Source: Corynebacterium caspium DSM 44850 (GTDB lineage: Bacteria; Actinomycetota; Actinomycetes; Mycobacteriales; Mycobacteriaceae). Taken from it: DNA of 64,000 nucleotides. This document shows positions 56,248-64,000 of this stretch, one piece after another. Under the pieces are notes generated by a model that made no database searches, was not told the origin of the DNA, and worked only from the letters and a program-made list of their open reading frames with translations. The position numbers and the translations under genes were made by a program. The stretch lies in contig NZ_CP047118.1 in assembly GCF_030440555.1 (NCBI RefSeq), forward strand, positions 186,001-250,000, given 5' to 3'. Every line of letters starts with the position of its first letter. The stretch's first letter is position 1.

Positions 56248-57246
56248 ATGAATGATCCCAAACCAGTTATTTATATTGGCTCTTTAGGCGGCACCATTGC
56301 GATGAAAGCTACCGGGGCCAGAAAATCTGTGACCCCCCAATTGCAGGCTGAGGATCTAGTAGCAGCGGTGCCAGAATTGGGCGATATTGCCGAAATTAAG
56401 GCCCAAGCTATTTGTAATATTGCTTCTCCGGCGCTGCAGATCTCTGATATTTTGCAGGCTTTAGCTTTTGCTGAAGCTGCAGTGCGCGCCGGGGCTACCG
56501 GAATTGTGCTTACCCACGGGACAGATACTTTGGAGGAATCTGCCTATTTTTTGGATCTGCTCTGGGAACATCCAGTGCCGATAGTCCTTACCGGGGCGAT
56601 GCGAAATCCTTCGATGACCAGCCCAGATGGTCCAGCAAATCTATTAGCTGCAGTTATTACTGCAAGCAGTAGCGCAGCGCGCGGCCTGGGGGTGTTAGCC
56701 GTGCTAGACGACACCATCCATTTGGCTCGCCTAGTGCGCAAAACTGATACCACTGCGGTGTGGACCTTCCAATCGCCTGGTTGGGGTCCAATTGGGCGAG
56801 TGGTCGAAAATCGGGCGCGTTTTATGTGGCGGCCTTTCCAAGAATTTTCACCACTTCCTAAACCCAGCGGGGCTGCCGTAAATATTCCGATAGTAGAAGT
56901 ACCACACTCTGATGATGGCTCTTGGTTAAAAGGTATTGCTAGTACTCATCCGCGGGGTTTAATGCTAGTTGGCAGTGGGGCTGGCCATATTGCTGAGGGC
57001 CTGGTAGATCCCCTAACGCAGCTTCTTAAGGCAGGGTTGCCCGTTATTTTGGGCAGTCGAGTTTTCTCTGGAACTATTCTTAGCCACACTTATGGTTATA
57101 AGGGCAGCGAAGAAGATCTTTTAGCCCGCGGGGTAATTAGTGCTGGATTTTTAGCTCCGGCTAAAGCCCGGATATTGCTCTATGTGCTGCTAGAGGCTGG
57201 CTATAGTTTGGAGCAGATCCGGGCAGAATTTGCGTTGCGAGGATAG
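56248..57246 (+). CDS. ansA: L-asparaginase
   Basis: The 332-residue enzyme has the two threonine motifs of type I/II asparaginases: GSLGGTIAMK near residue 15 and LTHGTDTLEESAYFL near 90, plus LTGAMRNPSMTSPDGPANLL. It hydrolyses asparagine to aspartate and ammonia. There is no signal peptide, so it works in the cytoplasm. AGAGGA precedes the ATG. It appears to form an operon with the permease. Confidence 0.92.
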   Translation: MNDPKPVIYIGSLGGTIAMKATGARKSVTPQLQAEDLVAAVPELGDIAEIKAQAICNIASPALQISDILQALAFAEAAVRAGATGIVLTHGTDTLEESAYFLDLLWEHPVPIVLTGAMRNPSMTSPDGPANLLAAVITASSSAARGLGVLAVLDDTIHLARLVRKTDTTAVWTFQSPGWGPIGRVVENRARFMWRPFQEFSPLPKPSGAAVNIPIVEVPHSDDGSWLKGIASTHPRGLMLVGSGAGHIAEGLVDPLTQLLKAGLPVILGSRVFSGTILSHTYGYKGSEEDLLARGVISAGFLAPAKARILLYVLLEAGYSLEQIRAEFALRG

Positions 57247-57266
57247 CCTGCTAGCCGGTACCGAGC

Positions 57267-59591
57267 TTAAAACCAGGTAATTGGGCGTACTTGATTCGCA
57301 ATATCTACTAGTGCGTAACGATGCTCAGGAAAAGGCGCATTGCGGGCTTGTTGGCGCAGGGTATCGGCTAATCCGGCGCGCAGGCCGCGGCGGCTAAAGG
57401 GGAATTCGAAAAGGGCATCTGGGGAAGTGGCTTGGCGGGCATCTGCATCGCGTAGGAAGGTCAGCCCAGCGGCCATTACGGCGGTTTTGATTTGGTGGAA
57501 GCGGGGTTCGTTGGTGGGAATTTCTTCGAGACGCCGGGCTGCGCGCCGGATGCGTGATTCTGTGAGTTCCCCAGAAACCATTTCCATAATGGCCGTTAGT
57601 TGGGCCATGCGGTGGTGCCGGGAGGCTTGGGGTACTCGATCCAGGGCGGCTATGGCTAATTCCAGGCTGCCTTCGGCAAGTAATTGTCTAGAAAGCCCAA
57701 AGGCGCTGGATACAGTAGAGGGATTAGTTAGCCACACCAGGGCATATAGGCGAATTGCATGAAAACGTAGCAAGGTGGGATCATTGGTGCGCGGCACCCA
57801 ATCCTCCGGAAGGCTTAATAGGGGTACTGCTTTATTAAGTGCGGGGGCATTTTCATCGTTGTGGGCATCTAGATCACTAGCTGCCGGGGCCACACCTGGT
57901 GGCAGCAGGGGAGTAGTAGCTAGGCCAGCGTTATAGAGCAGCATTTCATTTACAGCAGCGAGAGCTAATTTGGGGGCAGATTCTCCTGGCAGGATGGAAA
58001 GCACTGCTGAAAATTCTTCCTGGGCCAGGTGGAGATCATCTAGTAATAAAGCTCTAATTCCGCTATACCAGTGGGAACGCCAGTCTTTGGGAAAGCGGTG
58101 TTGATATTCGGTGAGGTATTCGTGGGCGCGGGTGGTGGCCCCGAGTTCTAAAAGGGTGCGCACAATGCCTAGCGGGATTTCGCGAGAATCTAAGTATTCG
58201 GCTCTTTTGGCCGCATTGCGCAGGGTCTCTAGGGCTTCGTCGGGTTCGCTATAAGAAAAGCTGGCGAGCACACTAGCGCCTGGATCGCGCGGGTTCACTA
58301 GTGGCACGGGCAGGGCAGAAATTACTTCTAGGGGGGTGATGCGCACGGAGCGGTGCACGCCGTCAAGGAGCTGATCGGTACGAAATACTACGTGTTTGGT
58401 GCCAAAAGTACGACGTTGGGGGGAAAATAGCGAGTGCTGGTGGGGAAAAGTACGACCATCGCGTAGGGCGATGACCTCGCGCATTACCCCATAAAGTTGG
58501 GTGCGCAGGGCAGCTATGGAATCAAAGCGTTTGGCTGGATCTGGGTGTGTTAACCGCAACAGTAACCGATAAAAAGAGACATAACGGCGCAATAATGGCA
58601 CGGTATTTGGGGAGGGAATTCCTGGCAACATCACCCCTTTTTCATCGCGGGGCATATCGATAGTCAAAGAAGCTAGGGTGCGACCGATGGCATACATATC
58701 GGTGGTAATTGCTGGGCCTTGGGTGGCTATTTCGGGGGCTTGATAGCCAGGGGTGCCATAAATATAGCCAAAAGCACCAATACCGGTTACCGCTCCAAGG
58801 TCAATTAGTTTTACTTGGTCCTCGGTGGCGATAATATTTTCAGGCTTCATATCGTTATAAACCACCCCGCGCTCATGCAAATATTCGATAGCAGGAAGCA
58901 CTTCTAGCAGGTAAGCAATAGCTATATCTAGGGGCATGAGGCCACCGGGATAGCATTTGGCGCGCCGGCTAAGTGGAGGTCCGCCGACGTATTCCATTAC
59001 GATCATGCCGCCAGGAACTCGCGGATCATCAATAAAATTAAAAATCTTTACGATCTCAGGGTGGGTAATATCGGCCAAAAATTGTTGCTCTGCTTCGGCT
59101 ATCGAAAAATCTTTAGCAGAAGCCCCGGTTTGCAGAGCTTTGAGTACTACCACCCGGTCAGAAACATTGCGGTCATGAGCTAAATAGATCCAGCCCATTC
59201 CCCCGTGGGCAATTACCCCCATAATTTCATATTGTTCCGCGACGACCTCCCCAGCTTGTAAATGTTGGCTTTGTGGATGGGTATCTATTAGAGCTTCTTC
59301 GGGGGTAATTAGCTCTACGAAGGGCAGTGAGACCATGCCATCAGCTACGAGCCGATCTGCCCGGGGAGAACTGCGCCGAGAACGAAAAGTGCTAAGGGCT
59401 TCTTCCCGGGCGCGTTGAGAAGTACTGGCACGGTCAGCAGCTAGATCTGCGGGATCTCCTAGAAAACCAGGCTGGGTATTGGGCCCAGTGGCCTCATTTA
59501 TTTCTTTCTCCGCTGCCCCTAATACCGGGAATTCTCCGGTATCTTCATCCCAGGGGTTAAAGGCCACAGCTTCGGTCTTATCACTGCTCAT
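57267..59591 (-). CDS. pknG: Serine/threonine protein kinase PknG
   Basis: From ATG 59591 the product has 774 residues; the start overlaps the glnH stop by 11 bases. The kinase domain (about 110-370) has VIAHGGMGWIYLAHDRNV, the catalytic GVVYNDMKPENI and LIDLGAVTG; TPR-like helices fill the C-terminal half. The CxxC rubredoxin module of the mycobacterial enzyme is absent: the N-terminus passes from VSLPFVELITPEE directly to AGEVVAEQYEIMG. PknG phosphorylates OdhI and so controls 2-oxoglutarate use. It is cotranscribed with glnX-glnH, which sense amino acids. Confidence 0.95.
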   Translation of the reverse strand: MSSDKTEAVAFNPWDEDTGEFPVLGAAEKEINEATGPNTQPGFLGDPADLAADRASTSQRAREEALSTFRSRRSSPRADRLVADGMVSLPFVELITPEEALIDTHPQSQHLQAGEVVAEQYEIMGVIAHGGMGWIYLAHDRNVSDRVVVLKALQTGASAKDFSIAEAEQQFLADITHPEIVKIFNFIDDPRVPGGMIVMEYVGGPPLSRRAKCYPGGLMPLDIAIAYLLEVLPAIEYLHERGVVYNDMKPENIIATEDQVKLIDLGAVTGIGAFGYIYGTPGYQAPEIATQGPAITTDMYAIGRTLASLTIDMPRDEKGVMLPGIPSPNTVPLLRRYVSFYRLLLRLTHPDPAKRFDSIAALRTQLYGVMREVIALRDGRTFPHQHSLFSPQRRTFGTKHVVFRTDQLLDGVHRSVRITPLEVISALPVPLVNPRDPGASVLASFSYSEPDEALETLRNAAKRAEYLDSREIPLGIVRTLLELGATTRAHEYLTEYQHRFPKDWRSHWYSGIRALLLDDLHLAQEEFSAVLSILPGESAPKLALAAVNEMLLYNAGLATTPLLPPGVAPAASDLDAHNDENAPALNKAVPLLSLPEDWVPRTNDPTLLRFHAIRLYALVWLTNPSTVSSAFGLSRQLLAEGSLELAIAALDRVPQASRHHRMAQLTAIMEMVSGELTESRIRRAARRLEEIPTNEPRFHQIKTAVMAAGLTFLRDADARQATSPDALFEFPFSRRGLRAGLADTLRQQARNAPFPEHRYALVDIANQVRPITWF

Positions 59592-60588
59592 CGGAGGTTT
59601 CCTCGCGGTAGAAAGGCGTGGGCGGCTGGGAGGCATAGAGCCAGGGAGAGAACCATTTTTTATAAAGCTCATACCAGGTGCCATCGTGGCTAATGCGGGC
59701 AATAGTGGAATTTATTTGGCGCACTAGATCAGAATCGGCGTGGTTCATTGCTACCCCGTAATATTCGGTGCGCAGAGATCCATTAGCAAAACGAGTGGTG
59801 GCATCTTGGGCGGCAATCCCTGAAAGCAGGGTGTCATCAGCCACGATGGCTTCTACTTGGCCTTGTTGTAAAGCCACCAGGCAATCTGACCAATTTCGAG
59901 TGCGCAAAAGTGGCGAGTTCGGTGCTTCCTGCCGCACCAATTCCAGGGCCGAGCTTTGATCTGCCACACAGATACTGTGGCCATTTACTTCTGCTGCGGT
60001 AGGGATTTCTGCCCCTGCAGTAAGCACTCTAGTTTGGGTTGCCAAATAAGGAGTGGAAAAGGCGACATGTTCCTCATTTAAAGAGGTAATAGACATAGCT
60101 CTAATCACAATATCTACCCGATGATCGATTACTGCTTGGGCACGTTCGGCAGCATCTAAGAAACGAAATTCTACAGCTTGGGGATCGCCAAAAATATCGC
60201 GGGCAATTTCGCGAGCTAAATCAACTTCAAAGCCTTGGAGTTCCCCAGTTTGGGGATCTCGAAAAGATAATAAATTCAGGGCAGAATCTACTCCCACCAC
60301 AATCTTGCCAATGCTATGAATTCGCGGCACTCTTTCTGCCGCACTGCGATTATCCGGACGTAGCGAACCTTTGGCTTGGTGTTCAGGAAGTTTAGTAGCA
60401 GTACCACTAGATACTTCGTGAATAGAACCAGCAGGCAAGGGCAGGCCATGTGGACTAGGAGGGGTAATAGTGCTGGCAGATTCGGCCTGCGGTCCTGGAA
60501 ATATTGGGTGGGTACAGGCGCTTAAGCTTAAAAAGGTGGCACCTAGTAGATAAGAAAACCGCCGTTTTATAGGGTTGCGATTTCTCAT
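59581..60588 (-). CDS. glnH: Solute-binding lipoprotein GlnH (signal input of PknG)
   Basis: The 335-residue protein has a lipoprotein signal with lipobox LSAC, a Pro/Ser-rich linker and a type 3 solute-binding domain: IVVGVDSALNLLSFRDPQTG, LQGFEVDLAREIARDIFGD and WYELYKKWFSPWL. In corynebacteria and mycobacteria it binds glutamate/aspartate and signals through GlnX to PknG. Its ATG overlaps the glnX stop by 4 bases. Confidence 0.92.
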   Translation of the reverse strand: MRNRNPIKRRFSYLLGATFLSLSACTHPIFPGPQAESASTITPPSPHGLPLPAGSIHEVSSGTATKLPEHQAKGSLRPDNRSAAERVPRIHSIGKIVVGVDSALNLLSFRDPQTGELQGFEVDLAREIARDIFGDPQAVEFRFLDAAERAQAVIDHRVDIVIRAMSITSLNEEHVAFSTPYLATQTRVLTAGAEIPTAAEVNGHSICVADQSSALELVRQEAPNSPLLRTRNWSDCLVALQQGQVEAIVADDTLLSGIAAQDATTRFANGSLRTEYYGVAMNHADSDLVRQINSTIARISHDGTWYELYKKWFSPWLYASQPPTPFYREETSDEQ

Positions 60589-61919
60589 AGGTACTCCCTA
60601 ATACGTGGCCGAATGCCTAATAAAACACCCATTACTGCTCCTAAAGATAATAAGAGCACCGAAATTGAAACATTATTAGTAGCAGCTAAACCAGAGCTAA
60701 TAAAGCCGCGCATAGTGGTGCGAGAATCAGCAATTAAATCTGCCAAAATGCTATCTAATTGCTGGGCGGAAGAATCCGTAGCCAGCCGGGAAGCCGTGGT
60801 GAATTCCCCATTAGTTAGTGCACCTACTAGCTTATTATGCTCAGTAGTCCAATTATTGGTAGCAATACGAGCTGCTACTACCGAGCTTTTAAGTCCATCT
60901 TCTGGCCGGCTATTTTGGTAGCTATCTAAAGCACTATTTATGTGGGCAATAGTATCGCGGAAATTAGTGCTGGTATCCGCCAAAGAGGAGCGCCGTACAA
61001 TAGCTAAAGTTTCAGTAGTGCGCGCTTGTTGGGCTTCAATGCGGGCATTAGTAAGTGAAGCCCACGGAGTAGTGGCCACCTCCGCGCTGCGAATCCCTGT
61101 GCGCCACATCGAAATATTAGAGCTTCCACCCCACACCAGGATTATAAGAAGCAAGAAAGTTGCGGTGAGAAACCCCCGGTTAAGGCGGCGTCTGGTAGCT
61201 CGCCATAACCAAAATTGGGTCCCGATAAGTAAAAGGAAAGTTAAAATAAGGCCGCTCATCGGGAGCCACTGGGGGCTTAAAAGTTCCTGTTGGGTGCGAT
61301 AAACATGAGTAGAGCTGAGCTCGAAAAGTTCATTGGCCGCCGGGAGGATATCGTCGCGCAGCAAGGCCGAGGCCTCTGTCATATAGGAAACCGCTACGGG
61401 ATGCCCTTGGCGGTTATTAGCGCGGGCAGTTTCCACAATTCCGGCATATACCGGCAGCTCCCGCTGTATTTCCATAATGAGCTCAGTAGAGCGCGGATCA
61501 GTCACCCCGGCAGCAACTGCAGCGGCCGCAATAGCAGCTCTATCTAAAGCTTCATGAAAAGCCGTGGGATTAGGTGCCCCAGTAGAAACTAATTCTCCAG
61601 TGGCCACAGTATCCATTAAAGATAAAGAAGTGGATAAATTATGGGCGGCATAAGCAGTGGGTTCGTCATAACGCAGCAAATAATCAAGTTCTTGAGACCT
61701 GATCTGAGTGGAGGAAGAAAGCGCATAGCCGGCGCTAAAAATTGCGATTACTAAAATAGTGCTAAGCGTGCCCATTAAACCGGGAGTGGTGCGCAAAAAA
61801 TGCCAAAGACGCCGGGAAATAATGGCTGGAGTTCCAAAAGTGGCAGTGATCCAGGCACCACGACGTGCGCGTGTGCTTCCGCTGACTTCATCTAGCCAGC
61901 TATCTGACCATCCCTGCAT
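60585..61919 (-). CDS. glnX: Transmembrane signal protein GlnX
   Basis: A 444-residue protein from ATG 61919 (MQGWSDSWLDEV); an in-frame start at 61985 would extend over the Nudix promoter. It has helix 1 at about 50-70, a long extracytoplasmic helical domain, paired helices at about 235-290 and a last helix near the C-terminus. This is the GlnX plan. It links GlnH outside with PknG inside. It is the first gene of glnX-glnH-pknG. Confidence 0.88.
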   Translation of the reverse strand: MQGWSDSWLDEVSGSTRARRGAWITATFGTPAIISRRLWHFLRTTPGLMGTLSTILVIAIFSAGYALSSSTQIRSQELDYLLRYDEPTAYAAHNLSTSLSLMDTVATGELVSTGAPNPTAFHEALDRAAIAAAAVAAGVTDPRSTELIMEIQRELPVYAGIVETARANNRQGHPVAVSYMTEASALLRDDILPAANELFELSSTHVYRTQQELLSPQWLPMSGLILTFLLLIGTQFWLWRATRRRLNRGFLTATFLLLIILVWGGSSNISMWRTGIRSAEVATTPWASLTNARIEAQQARTTETLAIVRRSSLADTSTNFRDTIAHINSALDSYQNSRPEDGLKSSVVAARIATNNWTTEHNKLVGALTNGEFTTASRLATDSSAQQLDSILADLIADSRTTMRGFISSGLAATNNVSISVLLLSLGAVMGVLLGIRPRIREYL

Positions 61920-61948
61920 TCTTCTAACAATAACGTAGCTTAGGAAAT

Positions 61949-62455
61949 ATGATCGGCGACGGTAACGGTTGGGCACTGGGCCCACAAGAAACTAAAGTCT
62001 GGGGACGTTATGGTGCGGCAGGTTTATTCCTAATAACCACTGCCCCCATTCCTGACCCCGACCCTGATTTTCAACCCCGAATTTTATTACAGCATCGGGC
62101 ACCTTGGACTGCTCATGGCGGCACTTGGGCCTTACCCGGTGGGGCTCGCGATTCGCATGAAACTGCAACGCAAACCGCCCTGCGCGAAGCCGTGGAAGAA
62201 ACCAATATTAACCTTGCTGAACTGGAGGTTTTAAAAGAAGTCCAGACTGCTGGACCAGGCCCAGCTCCAGATTTTTGGACTTATACCACCGTTTTGGCTA
62301 CCTGTACTAGGCCTTTGGCAACTACTCCGAATGCGGAATCTTTAGAGTTACGATGGGTGCCAATTTCAGAATTGGGGAAGTATCCGCTCTTGGGCGCATT
62401 TCGGGAGAGTTTGCCGCTGCTGCTACAAACATATGCACAGACGTGGCATAGTTAG
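61949..62455 (+). CDS. Nudix hydrolase (MutT type)
   Basis: A 168-residue protein whose Nudix box, beginning GGARDSHETATQTALREAVE and continuing ETNI, contains the metal-binding REAVEE. It should cleave a nucleoside diphosphate derivative, for example an oxidised nucleotide. It is divergent from glnX with only 29 bases between the starts; a Nudix gene at this place is usual in corynebacteria. Confidence 0.9.
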   Translation: MIGDGNGWALGPQETKVWGRYGAAGLFLITTAPIPDPDPDFQPRILLQHRAPWTAHGGTWALPGGARDSHETATQTALREAVEETNINLAELEVLKEVQTAGPGPAPDFWTYTTVLATCTRPLATTPNAESLELRWVPISELGKYPLLGAFRESLPLLLQTYAQTWHS

Positions 62456-62459
62456 CAAC

Positions 62460-63392
62460 GTGATTTCAGTAGAAGGATTGACTAAACGGTACGGAGACGT
62501 GCTAGCGGTTGATAATTTGTCGTTCCAAATTAAGCCAGGGGTAGTTACTGGTTTTTTGGGCCCTAATGGGGCCGGCAAATCCACCACTATGCGCATGATT
62601 CTTGGTCTAGACCGGCCCACCGCCGGAACTGCAACTATTAATGGGAAGGGTTATAGGCAACATAAAAAACCTTTACATGAAGTTGGTGCACTTCTTGATG
62701 CCAAAGCGGTACACCCCAACCGTACTGCGCGAGCCCAATTGCAATGGATTGCCGCTGCAAATGGAATTTCTAAGCGCCGTGTAGAAGAAGTCCTAGATAT
62801 TGTGGGCTTAACCGAGGTAGCAGGTAAAAAAGCGGGTGGTTTCTCCCTAGGCATGGGACAACGCTTAGGGTTAGCCACAGCCCTTTTGGGCGATCCACAC
62901 ACAATTTTATTAGATGAGCCAGTTAATGGCTTGGATCCAGAAGGTATTCACTGGGTAAGGGCGTTTATGCGTCGCTTAGCTGATGAGGGCCGCACCGTCT
63001 TAATTTCCTCCCACTTGCTAAGTGAGATGGCACAAACCGCCGATAATCTCATTGTAATTGGGCGTGGAAAACTAATTTCGGATACTTCTACAGCAAGTTT
63101 TATTAAAGAAAATTCCGGATCCTTAGTGCACGTGCGTTCTGAATACCTTAAGGAATTATCAGAGGGACTAAAGACTGAAGGCATTTCCTTTAGTGAAGGC
63201 GTAGATGATGAGGGCCGTCCTAGATTAATCATCGCAGACCGGCAAACCGATGAGATTGGTTTATTGGCATATTCCTTAGGGATTCCTTTAACTGAGCTCA
63301 GCCTGATGCAAGCCTCTCTAGAAGATGCCTTCTTGCAGAGCACCGGGGATTCTGTGCAATACATCACTCGCGTGGAAGAGGAGCGCAAATAG
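62460..63392 (+). CDS. ABC transporter ATP-binding protein
   Basis: The 310-residue protein (from GTG 62460; ATG 62433 is also in frame) has Walker A GPNGAGKSTT, signature FSLGMGQRLGLATALLG, Walker B ILLDEPVNGLDPEG and the H-loop in LISSHLLSEMAQTAD. It belongs to the DrrA/CcmA-like class for drug or peptide resistance. The C-terminal 90 residues form the class-specific domain. The permease follows directly. Confidence 0.92.
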   Translation: MISVEGLTKRYGDVLAVDNLSFQIKPGVVTGFLGPNGAGKSTTMRMILGLDRPTAGTATINGKGYRQHKKPLHEVGALLDAKAVHPNRTARAQLQWIAAANGISKRRVEEVLDIVGLTEVAGKKAGGFSLGMGQRLGLATALLGDPHTILLDEPVNGLDPEGIHWVRAFMRRLADEGRTVLISSHLLSEMAQTADNLIVIGRGKLISDTSTASFIKENSGSLVHVRSEYLKELSEGLKTEGISFSEGVDDEGRPRLIIADRQTDEIGLLAYSLGIPLTELSLMQASLEDAFLQSTGDSVQYITRVEEERK

Positions 63393-64000
63393 ATGAATAC
63401 CCTACATTCTGAATGGATTAAATTACGGTCCACAAAATCATTTTGGTGGACTTCTGCGCTGATTATCTTAATCCCGCTGATCTTGCATGTGATGACGATG
63501 CAGCTAGATGGGGAGACCTTTAACAGCCCTAGTATGATCTTGGCTATTTTGGTGCCAATAATACTTGTTATTGTGCCTATCCAAGCTGCAATGGTATTTA
63601 CAACTGAATACCGGTATAAATTGCAGGAATTTACCTACCTGGCAACGCCTAACCGTACCCAGGTGGCCCTGGCAAAACTGCTGCTATACGGGGTAATCTC
63701 AGTTATCCTGGTAACCGCCTCATTTTGTATTTCGCTGGTAGGGATCAACTTGGCAGTTCCTAGTGAGGCATATCGTATTCCTTATGACAATCCAGATAAT
63801 TTGGAGTTCATAGGAACCAGTGCATTAGGGACTTTCTTCTTAGTGACATTTGTCCAAGGTGTGGCAATGATGTTGCGACATACTGCTGGGGTAGTAGCGC
63901 TTATGCTTTCCTGGGCTTTAGCTTTGGAAGACTTATTAAGGTTTATTCCTCGAATAGGTGAATATATTAGCGATTGGTTACCTTTTGGCCATTTGAAGTC
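63393..64000 (+). CDS. ABC-2 type permease, partial
   Basis: ATG 63393 follows the ATPase stop directly. The visible 202 residues begin MNTLHSEWIKLRSTKSFWWT and have four helices, with AAMVFTTEYRYKLQEFTYL in a loop, typical of ABC-2 permeases. The gene runs off the right edge. It forms an exporter with the preceding ATPase; the substrate is unknown. Confidence 0.9.
   Translation, partial: MNTLHSEWIKLRSTKSFWWTSALIILIPLILHVMTMQLDGETFNSPSMILAILVPIILVIVPIQAAMVFTTEYRYKLQEFTYLATPNRTQVALAKLLLYGVISVILVTASFCISLVGINLAVPSEAYRIPYDNPDNLEFIGTSALGTFFLVTFVQGVAMMLRHTAGVVALMLSWALALEDLLRFIPRIGEYISDWLPFGHLK

Noticed and set aside
1..64000. CRISPR array
   Set aside because: No regularly spaced repeats of 25-40 bases with unique spacers were seen; only short tandem repeats (grpE, clpB downstream, 21849-21876) are present.

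Overview
The window reads as a low-to-mid GC Corynebacterium chromosome. Its backbone follows the order I recall from C. glutamicum: dcd/alaT, dnaK-grpE-dnaJ-hspR, clpB, a rhodanese-like protein, pyrE, a SpoU-type methylase, class II fructose-bisphosphate aldolase, purA, fprA, pta-ackA, and finally pknG-glnH-glnX with a Nudix gene. HAIR operators (the HspR sites of Actinobacteria), a PknG without a rubredoxin module and LGFP repeats all point the same way. I do not name a species.

Layout. 1-913: a secreted trypsin-like protease with a Pro/Glu-rich tail, cut by the window edge. About 950-6500: an eroded accessory island. It holds an antitoxin remnant, an IS3-type transposase tail, the remains of a daptide-type RiPP cluster (5'-truncated iron-ADH-like dehydrogenase, intact 50-residue precursor ending in Thr, strong stem-loop, small membrane protein, ABC ATPase), an ABC permease start fused to the end of a phage DNA polymerase I, an AbiD/AbiF-type abortive infection gene with a structured leader, and a phage antirepressor. 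A tRNA-Gly bounds the island with its 3' end facing it. 6.7-9.4 kb: dcd, alaT and a DUF1707 membrane protein. 9.6-19.7 kb: an FecCD-type ABC importer, a DMT permease, the full urease operon ureABC-EFGD and an ArsR-type regulator with a histidine-rich C-terminus; this may be a nickel/urease module. 19.7-21.8 kb: a decaying stretch with an LGFP-repeat pseudogene and a fragment of a second S1 protease.

21.8-29.2 kb: a PerM/AI-2E family permease, the heat-shock genes dnaK, grpE, dnaJ and hspR, and a DUF1023-like hydrolase with a small partner. 29.3-35.5 kb: a nitrilase-family amidase, a degenerate flavohemoprotein-like protein, a dsdX-dsdA pair for D-serine use, and a luciferase-family oxidoreductase. 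35.6-48.8 kb: clpB (also HAIR-controlled), a rhodanese lacking its cysteine, a membrane-anchored protein, pyrE, a TrmH-type methylase, a GH76-like protein, DedA, fba, a FUSC-type membrane protein, an unknown protein and purA. 49-64 kb: a small membrane protein, purT, fprA, pta-ackA, a permease-asparaginase pair, the glnX-glnH-pknG signalling operon, a Nudix hydrolase and an ABC transporter cut by the right edge.

The genes suggest a host-associated, ureolytic, D-serine-degrading organism, which fits a urinary or mucosal habitat (inference). The most unusual element is the daptide remnant at 2.0-4.0 kb. Its precursor keeps a good ribosome binding site and the C-terminal Thr, while its neighbours are truncated or replaced by IS and phage debris.
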